Assembly: GCF_004339665.1 (NCBI RefSeq)
Contig: NZ_SMMU01000013.1
Location: 1 to 64,000 of the forward strand
Source of the DNA: Azotobacter chroococcum
GTDB taxonomy: Bacteria > Pseudomonadota > Gammaproteobacteria > Pseudomonadales > Pseudomonadaceae
DNA: 64,000 nt
Direction: 5' to 3'
The translations under genes were made by a program, and so were the position numbers. Positions 37,152 through 49,575 of the stretch are shown here, in pieces. The notes under the pieces were generated by a model. It was not told the origin of the DNA, made no database searches, and saw only the letters and a program-made list of their open reading frames with translations. Each line of letters opens with the position of its first letter. Position 1 is the stretch's first letter.

Positions 37152-40025
37152 ATGGTTCGGGTTCGCAAACTGGCACTGGCAATCGCAGCGGCCTCGGCGC
37201 TGTCTTCGGGCGTAGCCCATGCGTTGGGCCTTGGAGAGGTGACCCTGCGTTCCGCGCTGAATCAGCCGCTGGTTGCTGAAATCGAACTGCTGGAGGCGCG
37301 CGATATTGGTTCCGAAGAGCTCGTCCCGGCTCTTGCCTCTCCCGAAGAGTTCAATAAGGCGGGCGTCGACCGCCAATATTTTCTGAGCGACCTGAAGTTC
37401 ACTCCGATAATCAAGCCCAATGGCAAAAGTATCATCCGGGTGACCTCCACCAAGCCGGTGCGTGAGCCGTATCTGAACTTCCTCGTGGAAGTTCTCTGGC
37501 CCAATGGCCGGCTGTTGCGTGAATACACGCTGTTGCTCGACCCGCCGCTGTATTCGTCGCAGACAGCCATGTCCGCCGCGCAAAAGCCGCTGACCGAGCA
37601 GCAGGCCGGTGCGGTCTCGCGTGCTCCGGCTGCCGCCGCAGTACCGCCGGCGGCGACACCTCGCCCCATTCACCCCCGCCCGGCGGCCGCCAGCGCGCCG
37701 GCCGGCAAGGAATACAAGACCAGTACCAACGATACGCTGTGGAAAGTCGCCGAGCGTGTGCGGACCTCGGGCACGGTCCATCAGACCATGCTGGCGATTC
37801 AGGACCTGAATCCGCAAGCCTTCCTCGATGGCAACATCAACCGTCTGGTCAGTGGTCAGGTGCTGCGTCTGCCCGACGAGCAGCAGATCCGTCGTCGTTC
37901 GGAAAGCCAGGCAATGACCGAGGTCGCCACGCAAAACGCCGCCTGGCGCGAGCGTCGTGCCCGGCCGGCCATCGCCTCTGCTCGGCAGTTGGATGCGACC
38001 CATCGCACCAAGGCCGATGCCGCACCGGCGCGTGTGGAGACTGGCGACAGCCTGCGCCTGGTTGCAGCCGACAGCGGCAAGGCTGTCGCTGGCAGCGACA
38101 AGGGGGGGAGTGGTCAGGCTTCCGCCGACAAGTTGATGCTGGCCAAGGAAAATCTCGATGCGACCCAGCGTGAGAACGCCGAGCTGAAGAGCCGCATGGA
38201 GGATTTGCAGAGCCAGCTGGACAAGTTGCAGCGCCTGATCACGCTGAAGGATGAGCAGTTGGCCAAGCTGCAGGCGGATCTGGCGCAGCCGGGCCAACCT
38301 GCCGGAGCCGCTGCCGAGCCGGCTGCCAGCGTACCGGTGCAGCCGAGCGAGCCTGCCCCGGCTATGGCGCCGCAGCCTGCGGCAGCCGCCCAGCTCGAGG
38401 CCGAGAGTGCTGCTCCTGCTCCCATGCCGGTGGCGGCTGCAGCTCCGGGCGTGGAGGCCTCCGTTCCAGCGGCACCCGTCGCCCAGTCCGAGGTTGCCCC
38501 GGCCGCCCCGGGCACGCCTGTCCAGCCGGCAGCCGAGCCGGTTGCCGGCGTGCCAGTGCAGCCACAGCCCCAACCCCAGCCAGCACCAGTCAAGCCAGTG
38601 GCGCCGAAGCCCGTGCGCCCCGCTGTGGCGGCGGAGGAGCCGGTCGGACTGGTCGACTCTATTCTGGACAATCCGCTGCTGCTCCCGTCGCTGGGTGGCG
38701 GTGCTGCGGCAGCCTTGCTGCTTGGCTTGCTGGCTGCCCGTCGGCGTGCCGCGAAGAAGGCCGATCTTGTCGAGGATGATGAAGACGAGGTGGCAATGGT
38801 CGATGCGCGGCTGGACACCGGCTTGTCGCGGGCAGCCATCGAGCCCACCCTGCTGGACGTGGCGCCTAGGGCCGGACAGGTGCGTGATGTATTGGACGAG
38901 GCGGACGAGCATATTGCCCGCGGCCGCCTCGGCACGGCTGCCGAATTGCTGCAGGCTGGCTGCAGCGTCGAGCCCAAGCGCAGCGACCTGCGCCTCAAGC
39001 TGATGGAGGTCCATGCCGAGCTTGGCGACCGAGAGGGTTTTGCCCGCGAGGAGAAGGCATTGCGCGAAACCGCTGGCGCGCAGCCCCTGGTCGATCACCT
39101 GAAGATGAAGTACCCGGCCATGGCGGGCTTCGCGATTGCCCCTCTGGCAGGTACTGTCCTGGCTGCCGGATTGGAGGCTCTCGAGGAAGAGGAAACCCCG
39201 TCCGCGCTGATACAAGAGCCCGAGCCGACCCCTCCGGTTTTTGCCGCTGATATCAGCCTGAGTCTGGACGATCTGGAAGCCGAGCTGGAGAGAGATCTGC
39301 AGGGTGCCGGCCAGGCTGATGCCTCCCTGAATCTGGATGATTTGACGCTGGATGAGGCGTTGAAGCCGGCTCTTTCCTCGGCAGAGCCTTTGGCCGAGGA
39401 TTTCTCCTTCGACTTGGAACTGCCCGAGGAGACTGCCACTTTCGGTCTGGAGGACGATCTGAAGGGGCTTGCCTTGGATCTGGAGATGCCGGTCGGGCTG
39501 GATCCTGTCGAGGACAAGGATTGCCTCGGCCTTGACTTGGAGTTCCACGAGGCGCCTGCCGCTGCACCGGCCGAGACCATTGCCTCGGACGATACGCTGC
39601 TGGAAGAAGGCCTGTTTGACAGTTTCGATCTGGCTGCGGGTGGCAATTTCTCCAGCGATGCGGATCTGTCTGCTCCGAAGCTCGAGCTGCCGTTGGCCGA
39701 GAATGGGCTGAAGGGAGAGGTGGCATCGGGCCTCATGACTCAGTTGGACGAGTTGGACATCGAACTCGAGCAGTTGGCTGCGGGAGTGGGCGAGCCGGGT
39801 GGCGCAGTGCAACCGGTGGTGCATTCGCTGGGCGAGTTGGTGGGAGGCGAGGACTTCGACTTCCTGGCGGACGCAGACGAGATCGCCACCAAGCTGGATC
39901 TGGCCCGCGCCTATATCGATATGGGCGACACCGAGGGTGCCCGGGATATCCTTGATGAAGTTCTGAGTGAAGGAAACGAAACCCAGCGACAGGAAGCGCG
40001 TGAAATGTCTGCCCGTCTAGCCTGA
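37152..40025 (+). CDS. fimV: FimV polar hub protein
   Basis: This 957-residue inner-membrane protein has a signal peptide (residues 1-25, LALAIAAASALSSGVAHA) and a periplasmic part with a LysM peptidoglycan-binding motif (YKTSTNDTLWKVAERVRTSG, about 185-240). A coiled coil follows (about 330-375), then a Pro/Ala linker, one membrane helix (near 515-535, GGGAAAALLLGLLAARRR), and an acidic cytoplasmic domain with TPR-like helices. It ends in the conserved FimV C-terminal motif (ATKLDLARAYIDMGDTEGAR). In Pseudomonas it organises type IV pilus assembly, twitching and polar CyaB signalling. It lies between usg and truA as usual. Confidence 0.93.
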   Translation: MVRVRKLALAIAAASALSSGVAHALGLGEVTLRSALNQPLVAEIELLEARDIGSEELVPALASPEEFNKAGVDRQYFLSDLKFTPIIKPNGKSIIRVTSTKPVREPYLNFLVEVLWPNGRLLREYTLLLDPPLYSSQTAMSAAQKPLTEQQAGAVSRAPAAAAVPPAATPRPIHPRPAAASAPAGKEYKTSTNDTLWKVAERVRTSGTVHQTMLAIQDLNPQAFLDGNINRLVSGQVLRLPDEQQIRRRSESQAMTEVATQNAAWRERRARPAIASARQLDATHRTKADAAPARVETGDSLRLVAADSGKAVAGSDKGGSGQASADKLMLAKENLDATQRENAELKSRMEDLQSQLDKLQRLITLKDEQLAKLQADLAQPGQPAGAAAEPAASVPVQPSEPAPAMAPQPAAAAQLEAESAAPAPMPVAAAAPGVEASVPAAPVAQSEVAPAAPGTPVQPAAEPVAGVPVQPQPQPQPAPVKPVAPKPVRPAVAAEEPVGLVDSILDNPLLLPSLGGGAAAALLLGLLAARRRAAKKADLVEDDEDEVAMVDARLDTGLSRAAIEPTLLDVAPRAGQVRDVLDEADEHIARGRLGTAAELLQAGCSVEPKRSDLRLKLMEVHAELGDREGFAREEKALRETAGAQPLVDHLKMKYPAMAGFAIAPLAGTVLAAGLEALEEEETPSALIQEPEPTPPVFAADISLSLDDLEAELERDLQGAGQADASLNLDDLTLDEALKPALSSAEPLAEDFSFDLELPEETATFGLEDDLKGLALDLEMPVGLDPVEDKDCLGLDLEFHEAPAAAPAETIASDDTLLEEGLFDSFDLAAGGNFSSDADLSAPKLELPLAENGLKGEVASGLMTQLDELDIELEQLAAGVGEPGGAVQPVVHSLGELVGGEDFDFLADADEIATKLDLARAYIDMGDTEGARDILDEVLSEGNETQRQEAREMSARLA

Positions 40026-40028
40026 TCC

Positions 40029-40895
40029 ATGACCGAAGAAATCGTACCGAGCGCGGCAGCCGAAGTGGCTGCCGCTGGTTTTTACCGGGTGGCTATGGGA
40101 GTCGAGTACCGAGGCTCCCGCTACCATGGCTTCCAGCGTCAGAGTCCCAAGGTGGCCTCGATACAGGCGGCGCTCGAGTCGGCCTTGTCCAGGGTCGCCG
40201 GTGGCGTTCCGCTGAGCGTGGTGTGTGCCGGGCGTACCGATGCCCTGGTGCATGCCAGTGGACAGGTTGTGCATGTCGATACCCCCATCGAGCGCAGCAT
40301 GCACGCCTGGACCATGGGGGCCAACATGAATCTGCCTCCTGATATCAGCGTTACCTGGGCCAGGGAAATGCCGGCGCATTTCCATGCGCGCTTCAGCGCT
40401 ATGGCCCGGCGTTATCGCTATGTCATCTACAATGATCCGATCCGCCCGGCACACATGGCCGAGGAAGTTACCTGGAATCACCGACCGCTGGACATCGAGC
40501 GCATGCGCCTAGGTGCCGAGGCGTTGGTCGGTTGCCATGACTTCAGCGCCTTTCGCGCCCGCCAGTGCCAGGCCAAGTCGCCGATCAAGACGGTTCATCA
40601 TCTGCAGCTGATCCAGCATGGTCGTTTGATCGTGCTGGACATCCATGCCAATGCCTTCCTGCATCACATGGTGCGAAATATCGCCGGGGTGCTGATGACC
40701 ATAGGTGCAGGCGAGCGGCCTGTCGAGTGGGCGAGGGAAGTGCTGGACGGTCGCCAGCGTCGCAAGGGTGGGGTGACGGCACATCCCTACGGCCTGTATC
40801 TGGTGCAGGTCGACTATCCGGAAGAGTTCGAGTTGCCGCAGCGCTACCTGGGGCCGCATTTTCTGTCGGGCCTGCCGGACTGTCGGCAAGCCTGA
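40029..40895 (+). CDS. truA: tRNA pseudouridine(38-40) synthase
   Basis: This 288-residue enzyme isomerises uridines 38-40 in many tRNAs. The catalytic Asp71 lies in CAGRTDALVHASGQVVH. Other motifs are GVEYRGSRYHGFQRQ, RFSAMARRYRYVIYND and ANAFLHHMVRNIAGVL. The usual RTDAGVHA is changed to RTDALVHA (Leu73), an uncommon but conservatively placed change beside the catalytic residue. It starts three bases after fimV without a clear ribosome site, so coupling to fimV is likely. Confidence 0.93.
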   Translation: MTEEIVPSAAAEVAAAGFYRVAMGVEYRGSRYHGFQRQSPKVASIQAALESALSRVAGGVPLSVVCAGRTDALVHASGQVVHVDTPIERSMHAWTMGANMNLPPDISVTWAREMPAHFHARFSAMARRYRYVIYNDPIRPAHMAEEVTWNHRPLDIERMRLGAEALVGCHDFSAFRARQCQAKSPIKTVHHLQLIQHGRLIVLDIHANAFLHHMVRNIAGVLMTIGAGERPVEWAREVLDGRQRRKGGVTAHPYGLYLVQVDYPEEFELPQRYLGPHFLSGLPDCRQA

Positions 40896-40976
40896 TCGAT
40901 CGCTGAGTGGCCGATCGGGCTTGCAGCGGGTGATCCTTTTGTTACCATTCGGAACCTCTCTCTGGGTGTAAACAAA

Positions 40977-41597
40977 TTGGCAGCCGTTCGCAGCAAAATC
41001 TGTGGGATTACCCGAGTCGAGGATGCCCTCGTGGCCGCCGAGGCAGGTGCTGATGCCATTGGTCTGGTGTTCTATCCCCACAGTCCGCGAGCAGTGACGC
41101 TGCAGCAGGCGCAGGCGATCGTTTCCGCCTTGCCGCCGTTCGTGACTACGGTCGGGCTTTTCGTCAATGCCAGCCGCCGTGACATCGGCGAGATCCTCGA
41201 CGTGCTGCCGCTGGATCTCCTGCAGTTTCATGGCGATGAGACGCCAGCCGACTGCGATGGCCATCGCCGTCCCTACATCAAGGCACTGAGGGTCCGTCCT
41301 GGTGAGGATGTCGCCGCTCGCTGCCTCGAATACCGCAATGCCAGCGGGATTCTGCTGGATACTTATGTTCCTGGCGTGCCGGGCGGAACCGGCGAGGCCT
41401 TCGATTGGTCACTGGTACCGCGCGTCCTGCCCAAGCCGGTGATCCTGGCTGGCGGGCTGACCGTTCGGAACGTGCGCAGCGCAATCGCCCAAGTCGCCCC
41501 CTATGCGGTGGATGTCAGTGGCGGTGTCGAGGTGGGCAAGGGAGTGAAGGATGCCGAGAAGATTCGTGCCTTCATCCGCGAGGTGCAGAGTGCCTGA
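40977..41597 (+). CDS. trpF: Phosphoribosylanthranilate isomerase, TTG start
   Basis: This 206-residue (beta/alpha)8 enzyme of tryptophan synthesis has [20 protein letters not shown] (catalytic Cys), [35 protein letters not shown] and [20 protein letters not shown]. The catalytic Asp is in LLDTYVPG. The likely start is TTG 40977, giving the conserved N-terminus; no nearby ATG fits and the ribosome site is weak (CTGGGTGTAAAC). It stands alone from other trp genes, as in Pseudomonas. Confidence 0.92.
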   Translation: MAAVRSKICGITRVEDALVAAEAGADAIGLVFYPHSPRAVTLQQAQAIVSALPPFVTTVGLFVNASRRDIGEILDVLPLDLLQFHGDETPADCDGHRRPYIKALRVRPGEDVAARCLEYRNASGILLDTYVPGVPGGTGEAFDWSLVPRVLPKPVILAGGLTVRNVRSAIAQVAPYAVDVSGGVEVGKGVKDAEKIRAFIREVQSA

Positions 41598-41941
41598 GGG
41601 GAGGGGCAGGGATTGCGTTTCCCACTTCTCGGGCTGTAGGGGGAGGGCGGCTGCTGGTCTGCAGTGTGACGGCAGACGGTTCCCAGCCGTCCATTAGCGA
41701 GCTGCCGATGCCGCGAGACTGGCTTCCGCTGCGCATTGGCTCTGCTGTTCATGACGGCGCCGCTGGGCGCCCGTCGCTCAGGTAACTGCTGGCTGGCATG
41801 ACAAGGGGTTCCGGCCTGGTGGGTGATCGCCAGGGTAGGGATCCCGCCCGCGGGTGGGTATTTCGTGAATTTGCTCAAAAACAGGCATGGGGCCATGGGA
41901 CGTCATGCGTCGGGTCCCCAAAGCTGCGGAGAACATCAAAC
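41598..41941. other. Intergenic region between trpF and accD
   Basis: These 344 bases show no convincing gene. One strong imperfect hairpin (GACGGCGCC at 41753 against GGGCGCCCGTC ending 41775) lacks a T-run. The accD promoter must lie here, but I cannot point to a clear -35/-10 pair. Confidence 0.45.
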
Positions 41942-42871
41942 ATGAGCAACTGGTTGGTAGACAAGCTGATCCCCTCGATCATGCGTTCCGAGGTGAAGAA
42001 AAGCTCGGTGCCGGAAGGCCTCTGGCACAAGTGTCCGTCCTGCGACGCAGTGTTGTACAAGCCCGAGCTGGAAAAGACCCTGGAGGTCTGCCCCAAGTGT
42101 GATCACCACATGCGCATCGGCGCGCGCACTCGGCTGAACATTTTCCTCGATGCTGAGGAGCGCGAGGAGATCGGTGCGGAACTGGAGCCGGTGGATCGGC
42201 TGAAGTTCCGCGACAGCAAGAAATACAAGGATCGTCTTGCCGCAGCGCAGAAGCAGACCAGCGAGAAGGACGCGCTGATTTCCATGAGTGGCACCCTGCA
42301 GGGCATGCCGGTAGTTGCCTGCGCCTTCGAGTTTTCCTTCATGGGCGGCTCCATGGGCGCCATCGTCGGCGAGCGTTTCGTGCAGGCGGCCAACGTGGCC
42401 CTCGAGCGACGTTGTCCCTTCATCTGCTTCGCGGCATCCGGCGGAGCACGCATGCAGGAAGCGCTGATCTCGCTGATGCAGATGGCCAAGACTTCGGCGG
42501 TTCTGGCGCGTCTGCGCGAGGAGGGCATTCCGTTCATCTCGGTACTGACCGATCCCGTCTATGGTGGCGTTTCCGCCAGCCTGGCCATGCTCGGCGATGT
42601 CATCGTCGCCGAGCCTCAGGCGCTGATCGGCTTTGCCGGTCCCCGGGTGATCGAGCAGACCGTGCGCGAGAAGCTGCCCGAGGGTTTCCAGCGCAGTGAG
42701 TTCCTGCTGGAGCATGGCGCCATCGACCTGATCATTCCTCGCCAGGAGCTGCGTTCGCGCCTGGCCCGTCTGCTCGCCCAGCTGACGCATTGGTCCGCGT
42801 CCACCTTGGCAAGCACCGAGGCAACCGAGGAAACTGCTACCGATCTGGCCATGGATGTTGCCACGGCATGA
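41942..42871 (+). CDS. accD: Acetyl-CoA carboxylase carboxyltransferase beta subunit
   Basis: This 309-residue subunit of the carboxyltransferase makes malonyl-CoA for fatty acid synthesis. The N-terminal zinc ribbon has Cys31, Cys34, Cys50 and Cys53. The crotonase-like domain carries [56 protein letters not shown] and [20 protein letters not shown]. The stop overlaps folC by four bases (ATGA at 42868-42871), a common coupling in gammaproteobacteria. Confidence 0.96.
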   Translation: MSNWLVDKLIPSIMRSEVKKSSVPEGLWHKCPSCDAVLYKPELEKTLEVCPKCDHHMRIGARTRLNIFLDAEEREEIGAELEPVDRLKFRDSKKYKDRLAAAQKQTSEKDALISMSGTLQGMPVVACAFEFSFMGGSMGAIVGERFVQAANVALERRCPFICFAASGGARMQEALISLMQMAKTSAVLARLREEGIPFISVLTDPVYGGVSASLAMLGDVIVAEPQALIGFAGPRVIEQTVREKLPEGFQRSEFLLEHGAIDLIIPRQELRSRLARLLAQLTHWSASTLASTEATEETATDLAMDVATA

Positions 42872-44169
42872 TCGAGCGCAGTCTCGCCGACTGGCTCGCC
42901 TATCTCGAGCGACTGCACCCCACGGCCATCGACATGGGCCTGGAGCGCTCGCGCGAGGTGGCGCTCCGGCTGGGACTGGGGCGTCCGGCGCCACGGGTAG
43001 TGACGGTTACCGGGACCAACGGCAAGGGCTCCAGCTGTGCCTTCCTCGCCTCGCTGATGGGCGCGCAGGGGCTCAAGGTCGGCGTCTACAGCTCCCCCCA
43101 CCTGCTGCGCTACAACGAGCGGGTGCGGATCGATGGCCGCGAGGTCGACGATGTCGAACTGTGTCTGGCCTTTGCCGCGGTAGAGGCGGCGCGTGGCGAG
43201 ATCTCCCTGACCTATTTCGAGATGGGCACCCTCGCGGCCTTCTGGCTGTTCGAGCGGGCCGGGCTGGATGCCGTCGTGCTGGAAGTGGGTCTGGGAGGGC
43301 GGCTGGACGCCGTCAATCTGGTCGACGCCGATGTGGCTGTAGTCACCAGCATTGCTCTGGATCATGCCGAATGGCTGGGCGATACCCGCGACTCGGTGGC
43401 TTTCGAGAAGGCCGGAATCTTCCGCGCCGGACGGCCGGCCGTCTGCGGTGAGCCGGACCCGCCGGCACCCCTGCTCGAGCAGGCCGCGGCGCTGGGGGTG
43501 CCGCTCTACAGGCGTGGTCCCGACTATGAGCTGACGCCCGGGGACGGTGCCTGGGACTGGCGTGGTTGCACTGCCGCAGGCGGCAGGCTCGAGTTGCAGG
43601 AGCTGCCGCAGCTCGAGCTGCCGGTGGAGAGTGCGGCTCTGGCGCTGCAGGCCTATGCCTTGCTCGATCTACCCTGGCACGCCGGGTGCCTTGCGCAGGC
43701 CTTGACTGCCACGCGCCTGAGCGGGCGTCTCGAGCGGCGCCACATTCGCTGGCAGGACAAGCGGCTGTCCTTCCTGCTGGATGTCGGGCACAACCCACAT
43801 GCCGCGGCCTACCTGGCCCGGCATCTGGCCGCGCAGCCGCCAGAAGGGCAGCGCCTGGCGGTTTTCGGCCTGCTCGCCGACAAGGATCTGCCTGGTGTGC
43901 TGGAGCCCATGCTGCCGCAAGTCCGGAGCTGGGCGGTGGCGCCGCTGCCGACCCCGAGAAGCCTCTCTGCCCAGGAGCTTGCGGCTGCCCTGCAGGAGCG
44001 TGGGGCGCAGGTTGCCGTTTGCGCCGGCATCGCCGAAGCACTGCAGGAGCAGTGCCGGCGGGCCGCCGAGTGTGATGAGATTCTGGTGTTCGGCTCATTC
44101 TATTGTGTGGCCGAGGCGCTGGAGTGGTTGAGTCGGCAGGAGGAAAAACAGGATGGCCTGGCTGGATAA
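42868..44169 (+). CDS. folC: Folylpolyglutamate synthase / dihydrofolate synthase
   Basis: This 433-residue Mur-ligase-family enzyme adds glutamate to dihydropteroate and to folates. Visible motifs are [20 protein letters not shown] (P-loop), [49 protein letters not shown] and [15 protein letters not shown]. It overlaps accD by four bases and the SPOR gene by 17. Confidence 0.95.
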   Translation: MIERSLADWLAYLERLHPTAIDMGLERSREVALRLGLGRPAPRVVTVTGTNGKGSSCAFLASLMGAQGLKVGVYSSPHLLRYNERVRIDGREVDDVELCLAFAAVEAARGEISLTYFEMGTLAAFWLFERAGLDAVVLEVGLGGRLDAVNLVDADVAVVTSIALDHAEWLGDTRDSVAFEKAGIFRAGRPAVCGEPDPPAPLLEQAAALGVPLYRRGPDYELTPGDGAWDWRGCTAAGGRLELQELPQLELPVESAALALQAYALLDLPWHAGCLAQALTATRLSGRLERRHIRWQDKRLSFLLDVGHNPHAAAYLARHLAAQPPEGQRLAVFGLLADKDLPGVLEPMLPQVRSWAVAPLPTPRSLSAQELAAALQERGAQVAVCAGIAEALQEQCRRAAECDEILVFGSFYCVAEALEWLSRQEEKQDGLAG

Positions 44170-44758
44170 GAGGCTCAAGCAGCGGATGATCGGCGCCCTG
44201 GTGCTGCTGGCACTGGCAGTGATCTTCCTGCCCATGCTGTTCACCCGCGAGGACGAGGTGCGGCAGGTGGTGGTCGAGGCGCCGCCCATGCCGAAGGCAC
44301 CGCCTGCGCCGCGTGTCGAGGTGGAGCCGGTCGCGGTACCGGAGCCGGTGATTCTGCCCGAGGAGCCGCCACCTTCCACGGCTGTTGCCAGCACGCCGGC
44401 CACTCCGGCCGTGCCGGCAGCTTCCACCGGTACGCGGGACAAGACCCAGGCAGCCAATCCCGCCCCGCCGCCGGCACAGGCCAAGGTAGCCGAGGCCAGC
44501 CGGCTGGATGCCAACAGTCTGCCGGCCAGCTGGTCGATCCAACTGGCCAGCCTGTCCAACAGTGCCAATGCCCAGGCCTTGCAGAAGACCCTGCGCAGCC
44601 AGGGCTACAACGCCTACATCCGTCATGTGGACGGGATGAACCGGGTTTACGTCGGGCCGGTTATCGAGCGGAGCGAAGCCAACCGCCTGCGCGATCAGCT
44701 CAAGCGGCAGCACAACCTCAGTGGTTTCGTCGTGCGTTTTCAGCCCGAGCGCGGCTGA
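44153..44758 (+). CDS. dedD: SPOR-domain inner-membrane protein (DedD-like)
   Basis: This 201-residue protein has a short cytoplasmic N-terminus, one membrane helix (MIGALVLLALAVIFLPMLFT), a Pro/Glu/Ala-rich linker of about 90 residues, and a C-terminal SPOR domain (SWSIQLASLSNSANAQALQK through RVYVGPVIERSEANRLRDQL). SPOR domains bind denuded peptidoglycan at the septum, so a cell-division role is expected. The ribosome site (CAGGAGGAAAAACAGG) is inside folC. Position between folC and cvpA is conserved. Confidence 0.9.
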   Translation: MAWLDKRLKQRMIGALVLLALAVIFLPMLFTREDEVRQVVVEAPPMPKAPPAPRVEVEPVAVPEPVILPEEPPPSTAVASTPATPAVPAASTGTRDKTQAANPAPPPAQAKVAEASRLDANSLPASWSIQLASLSNSANAQALQKTLRSQGYNAYIRHVDGMNRVYVGPVIERSEANRLRDQLKRQHNLSGFVVRFQPERG

Positions 44759-44875
44759 GCGGTTGGCTTCGCCGGCCGCATCGCGGGCGCGGACTTGGCC
44801 AATGGGCTTGGGTTCCTACTCGAACAGAAGGGGCTCTGCTAGAATGCAGCGCCTTTTCCATTCATGGGTTGAGCC

Positions 44876-45388
44876 GTGGCATTCACCTGGGTCGATTGGG
44901 CGATCATCACGATCGTCGCCGTTTCCAGCTTGGTCAGCTTGACGCGGGGCTTCGTCAAGGAAGCCCTGTCGCTGGTCACCTGGATCATCGCCGGCGTCAT
45001 TGCCTGGATGTTTGGCGGAGCGCTCTCGCAGCATCTGGTCGGCTACATTGCCACGCCCTCGCTGCAGGTCATTGCCGCCTGCGCGATTCTCTTCGTGGCG
45101 ACTCTGCTGGTCGGTGCACTGGTCAACTTCCTCATCGGCGAGCTGGTGCGCGTCACCGGCCTGTCCGGCACGGATCGCGTGCTCGGCATGGTCTTCGGCG
45201 CTGCCCGGGGAGGGTTACTGGTGGTGTTGCTGGTCGGCCTGCTCAGTCTGGCGCCGGTGCAGCAGGATGCCTGGTGGCAACAGTCGACCCTGCTACCGCA
45301 CTTCCTGATAGTCGCCGACTGGTCGAAAAATCTCATTCTTGGATTTTCCAGCCAGTGGTTTGCCAGCGGGATAAGCGTGCCGCGCTGA
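44876..45388 (+). CDS. cvpA: CvpA family membrane protein
   Basis: This 170-residue inner-membrane protein has four hydrophobic helices. Motifs are TWVDWAIITIVAVSSLVSLT, RGFVKEALSLVTWIIAGVIA and GTDRVLGMVFGAARGGLLVV, typical of CvpA, which in other bacteria affects colicin V production and envelope integrity. It starts with GTG at 44876; a TAGAAT box lies about 35 bases upstream (CTGCTAGAATGCAG), so it may have its own promoter. purF follows, the usual pairing. Confidence 0.92.
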   Translation: MAFTWVDWAIITIVAVSSLVSLTRGFVKEALSLVTWIIAGVIAWMFGGALSQHLVGYIATPSLQVIAACAILFVATLLVGALVNFLIGELVRVTGLSGTDRVLGMVFGAARGGLLVVLLVGLLSLAPVQQDAWWQQSTLLPHFLIVADWSKNLILGFSSQWFASGISVPR

Positions 45389-45464
45389 GCCTCCGAAAGA
45401 CAGATGGGGCCGGCCTCGGCGGGCGCCCGGAATTAGCCTGAACTACTAGCAGGGGTTGCGTCAC

Positions 45465-46970
<1,506 letters not shown>

Positions 46971-47034
46971 GCGGCAAGCGAGCAGGCTTGGGGCTCCGAG
47001 CGGCAACGGCCGCTCTCATGCGAGGGGAAAGGAT

Positions 47035-48242
47035 ATGACGACCGAGTGGGATGCCGGGCGGCTGGACAGCAACCTGGAGGGGGCCAGCTTCGACACCCTG
47101 GCCGTGCGTGCCGGCCAGCGCCGTACTCCCGAGGGTGAGCACGGCGAAGCCCTGTTCATGACCTCCAGTTACGTGTTCCGCAGCGCCGCCGATGCGGCTG
47201 CCCGCTTTGCCGGCGAGCAGCCCGGCAACGTCTACTCTCGCTATACCAACCCTACGGTGCGCACCTTCGAGGAGCGCATCGCTGCGTTGGAGGGCGCCGA
47301 GCAGGCAGTTGCCGCGGCGTCCGGCATGGGCGCCATCCTGGCCATGGTGATGAGCCTGTGCAGCGCCGGTGACCATGTGCTGGTATCGCGCAGCGTATTC
47401 GGCTCGACCATCAGCCTGTTCGACAAGTACTTCAAGCGCTTCGGCATCGAGGTCGACTATCCGCCGCTGGCTGACCTGGACGCCTGGGCCGCGGCCTGCA
47501 AGTCGAACACCAAGCTGTTCATCGTCGAGTCGCCGTCCAATCCGCTGGCCGAGCTGGTCGACATCGCTGCATTGGCCGAGATCGCTCACAGCAAGGGTGC
47601 ATTGCTGGCGGTAGACAACTGTTTCTGCACCCCGGTGCTACAGAAGCCGCTGGCCCTCGGCGCCGATATCGTCATCCACTCGGCGACCAAGTACATCGAT
47701 GGCCAGGGGCGCTGTCTCGGCGGCGTGGTGGCCGGCAGCGCCAAGCTGATGCAGGAGGTGGTCGGCTTCCTGCGTACCGCCGGTCCGACCCTCAGCCCGT
47801 TCAACGCCTGGCTGTTCCTCAAGGGGCTGGAGACCCTCAAGGTGCGCATGTTGGCCCACTGCGCCAGTGCCCAGACGCTGGCCGAGTGGCTGGAGCAGCA
47901 GCCGCAGGTGGCCAGGGTCTACTACGCTGGCCTGCCCAGCCACCCGCAGCACGAATTGGCCAAGTGCCAGCAGGGCGGTTTTGGCGCGGTGGTGAGCTTC
48001 GAGGTCAAAGGCGACAGGGCGGCTGCCTGGCGGGTCATCGACAACACCCGGATGATCTCCATTACCACCAATCTGGGCGACACCAAGACCACCATCGCTC
48101 ATCCGGCCACCACTTCCCACGGTCGTCTGACTCCAGAAGCGCGGGCGGCGGCCGGGATCAGCGACAGCCTGATTCGCGTGGCGGTCGGTCTGGAGGACAT
48201 CGAAGACATCAAGGCTGACCTCGCCCGCGGGCTGGCCGCGTT

Positions 48243-48246
<4 letters not shown>
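47035..48246 (+). CDS. metZ: O-succinylhomoserine sulfhydrylase
   Basis: This 403-residue PLP enzyme of the cystathionine-gamma-synthase family assimilates sulfide into O-succinylhomoserine to give homocysteine. It has [56 protein letters not shown] (PLP Lys) and [33 protein letters not shown] precedes ATG 47035. The stop overlaps the GTG start of the SDR gene (GTGA). The purF-metZ-SDR order is that of Pseudomonas. Confidence 0.95.
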
Positions 48247-49025
<779 letters not shown>

Positions 49026-49190
49026 TTGTTCGGTCAGTCAGGACTTCTTTTGCTTCGGAAGATGTGCGCCCCGTTTTGGTGCTGTTGCGGAGCGTCTTGT
49101 GCCATGGTGTGTCTTTCCTTCGCCGAGGCATGAGCGGGGCTGCCTTATACTTCTTGATTCGTCCTTGCGAAGAAAAAATCAGGCGGGCTG

Positions 49191-49219
49191 TTGACTTAGC
49201 GCTGATTGGTGGGTAAATT
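49191..49219 (+). promoter_or_regulatory. Promoter of the tRNA-Val/tRNA-Asp operon
   Basis: TTGACT (49191-49196) and TAAATT (49214-49219) are 17 bases apart, followed by a GC-rich discriminator (GCGCGCC). The -10 ends 22 bases before the tRNA-Val 5' end. Confidence 0.75.
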
Positions 49220-49241
49220 GCGCGCCACCTCGCAAGGCGAT

Positions 49242-49317
49242 GGCTGATTAGCTCAGCTGGGAGAGCACCTGCATCACACGCAGGGGGTCGGCGGTTCGAT
49301 CCCGTCATCAGCCACCA
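49242..49317 (+). tRNA. tRNA-Val (anticodon CAC)
   Basis: A 76-base cloverleaf has acceptor GGCTGAT/ATCAGCC, discriminator A and encoded CCA. The anticodon stem CCTGC/GCAGG closes loop ATCACAC, giving CAC, which reads GTG codons only. It is cotranscribed with tRNA-Asp. Confidence 0.95.
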
Positions 49318-49352
49318 GAGCTTGCGAAAATGGACGAAAGTCCAGCCGACAC

Positions 49353-49429
49353 GCAGCGGTAGTTCAGTCGGTTAGAATACCGGCCTGTCACGCCGGGGGT
49401 CGCGGGTTCGAGTCCCGTCCGCTGCGCCA
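49353..49429 (+). tRNA. tRNA-Asp (anticodon GTC)
   Basis: A 77-base cloverleaf has acceptor GCAGCGG/CCGCTGC, discriminator G and encoded CCA. Anticodon loop CTGTCAC gives GTC. It follows tRNA-Val by 35 bases. Confidence 0.97.
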
Positions 49430-49435
49430 TACATG

Positions 49436-49469
49436 AAAGCCTCCAGACAGCAATGTCTGGAGGCTTTTT
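49436..49469 (+). terminator. Rho-independent terminator of the tRNA-Val/Asp operon
   Basis: AAAGCCTCCAGACA (49436-49449), loop GCAA and TGTCTGGAGGCTTT (49454-49467) form a perfect stem merging into TTTTT. Confidence 0.95.
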
Positions 49470-49575
49470 CATTGAGCTTGCTTTTAATTCAATGGTCATC
49501 TGATTCGTCTAGGCTTTTTGGCATGGACTTTGTTTATTGTCTTTCCAAATAACCAGTCGATCAGGAGCGATCCCT

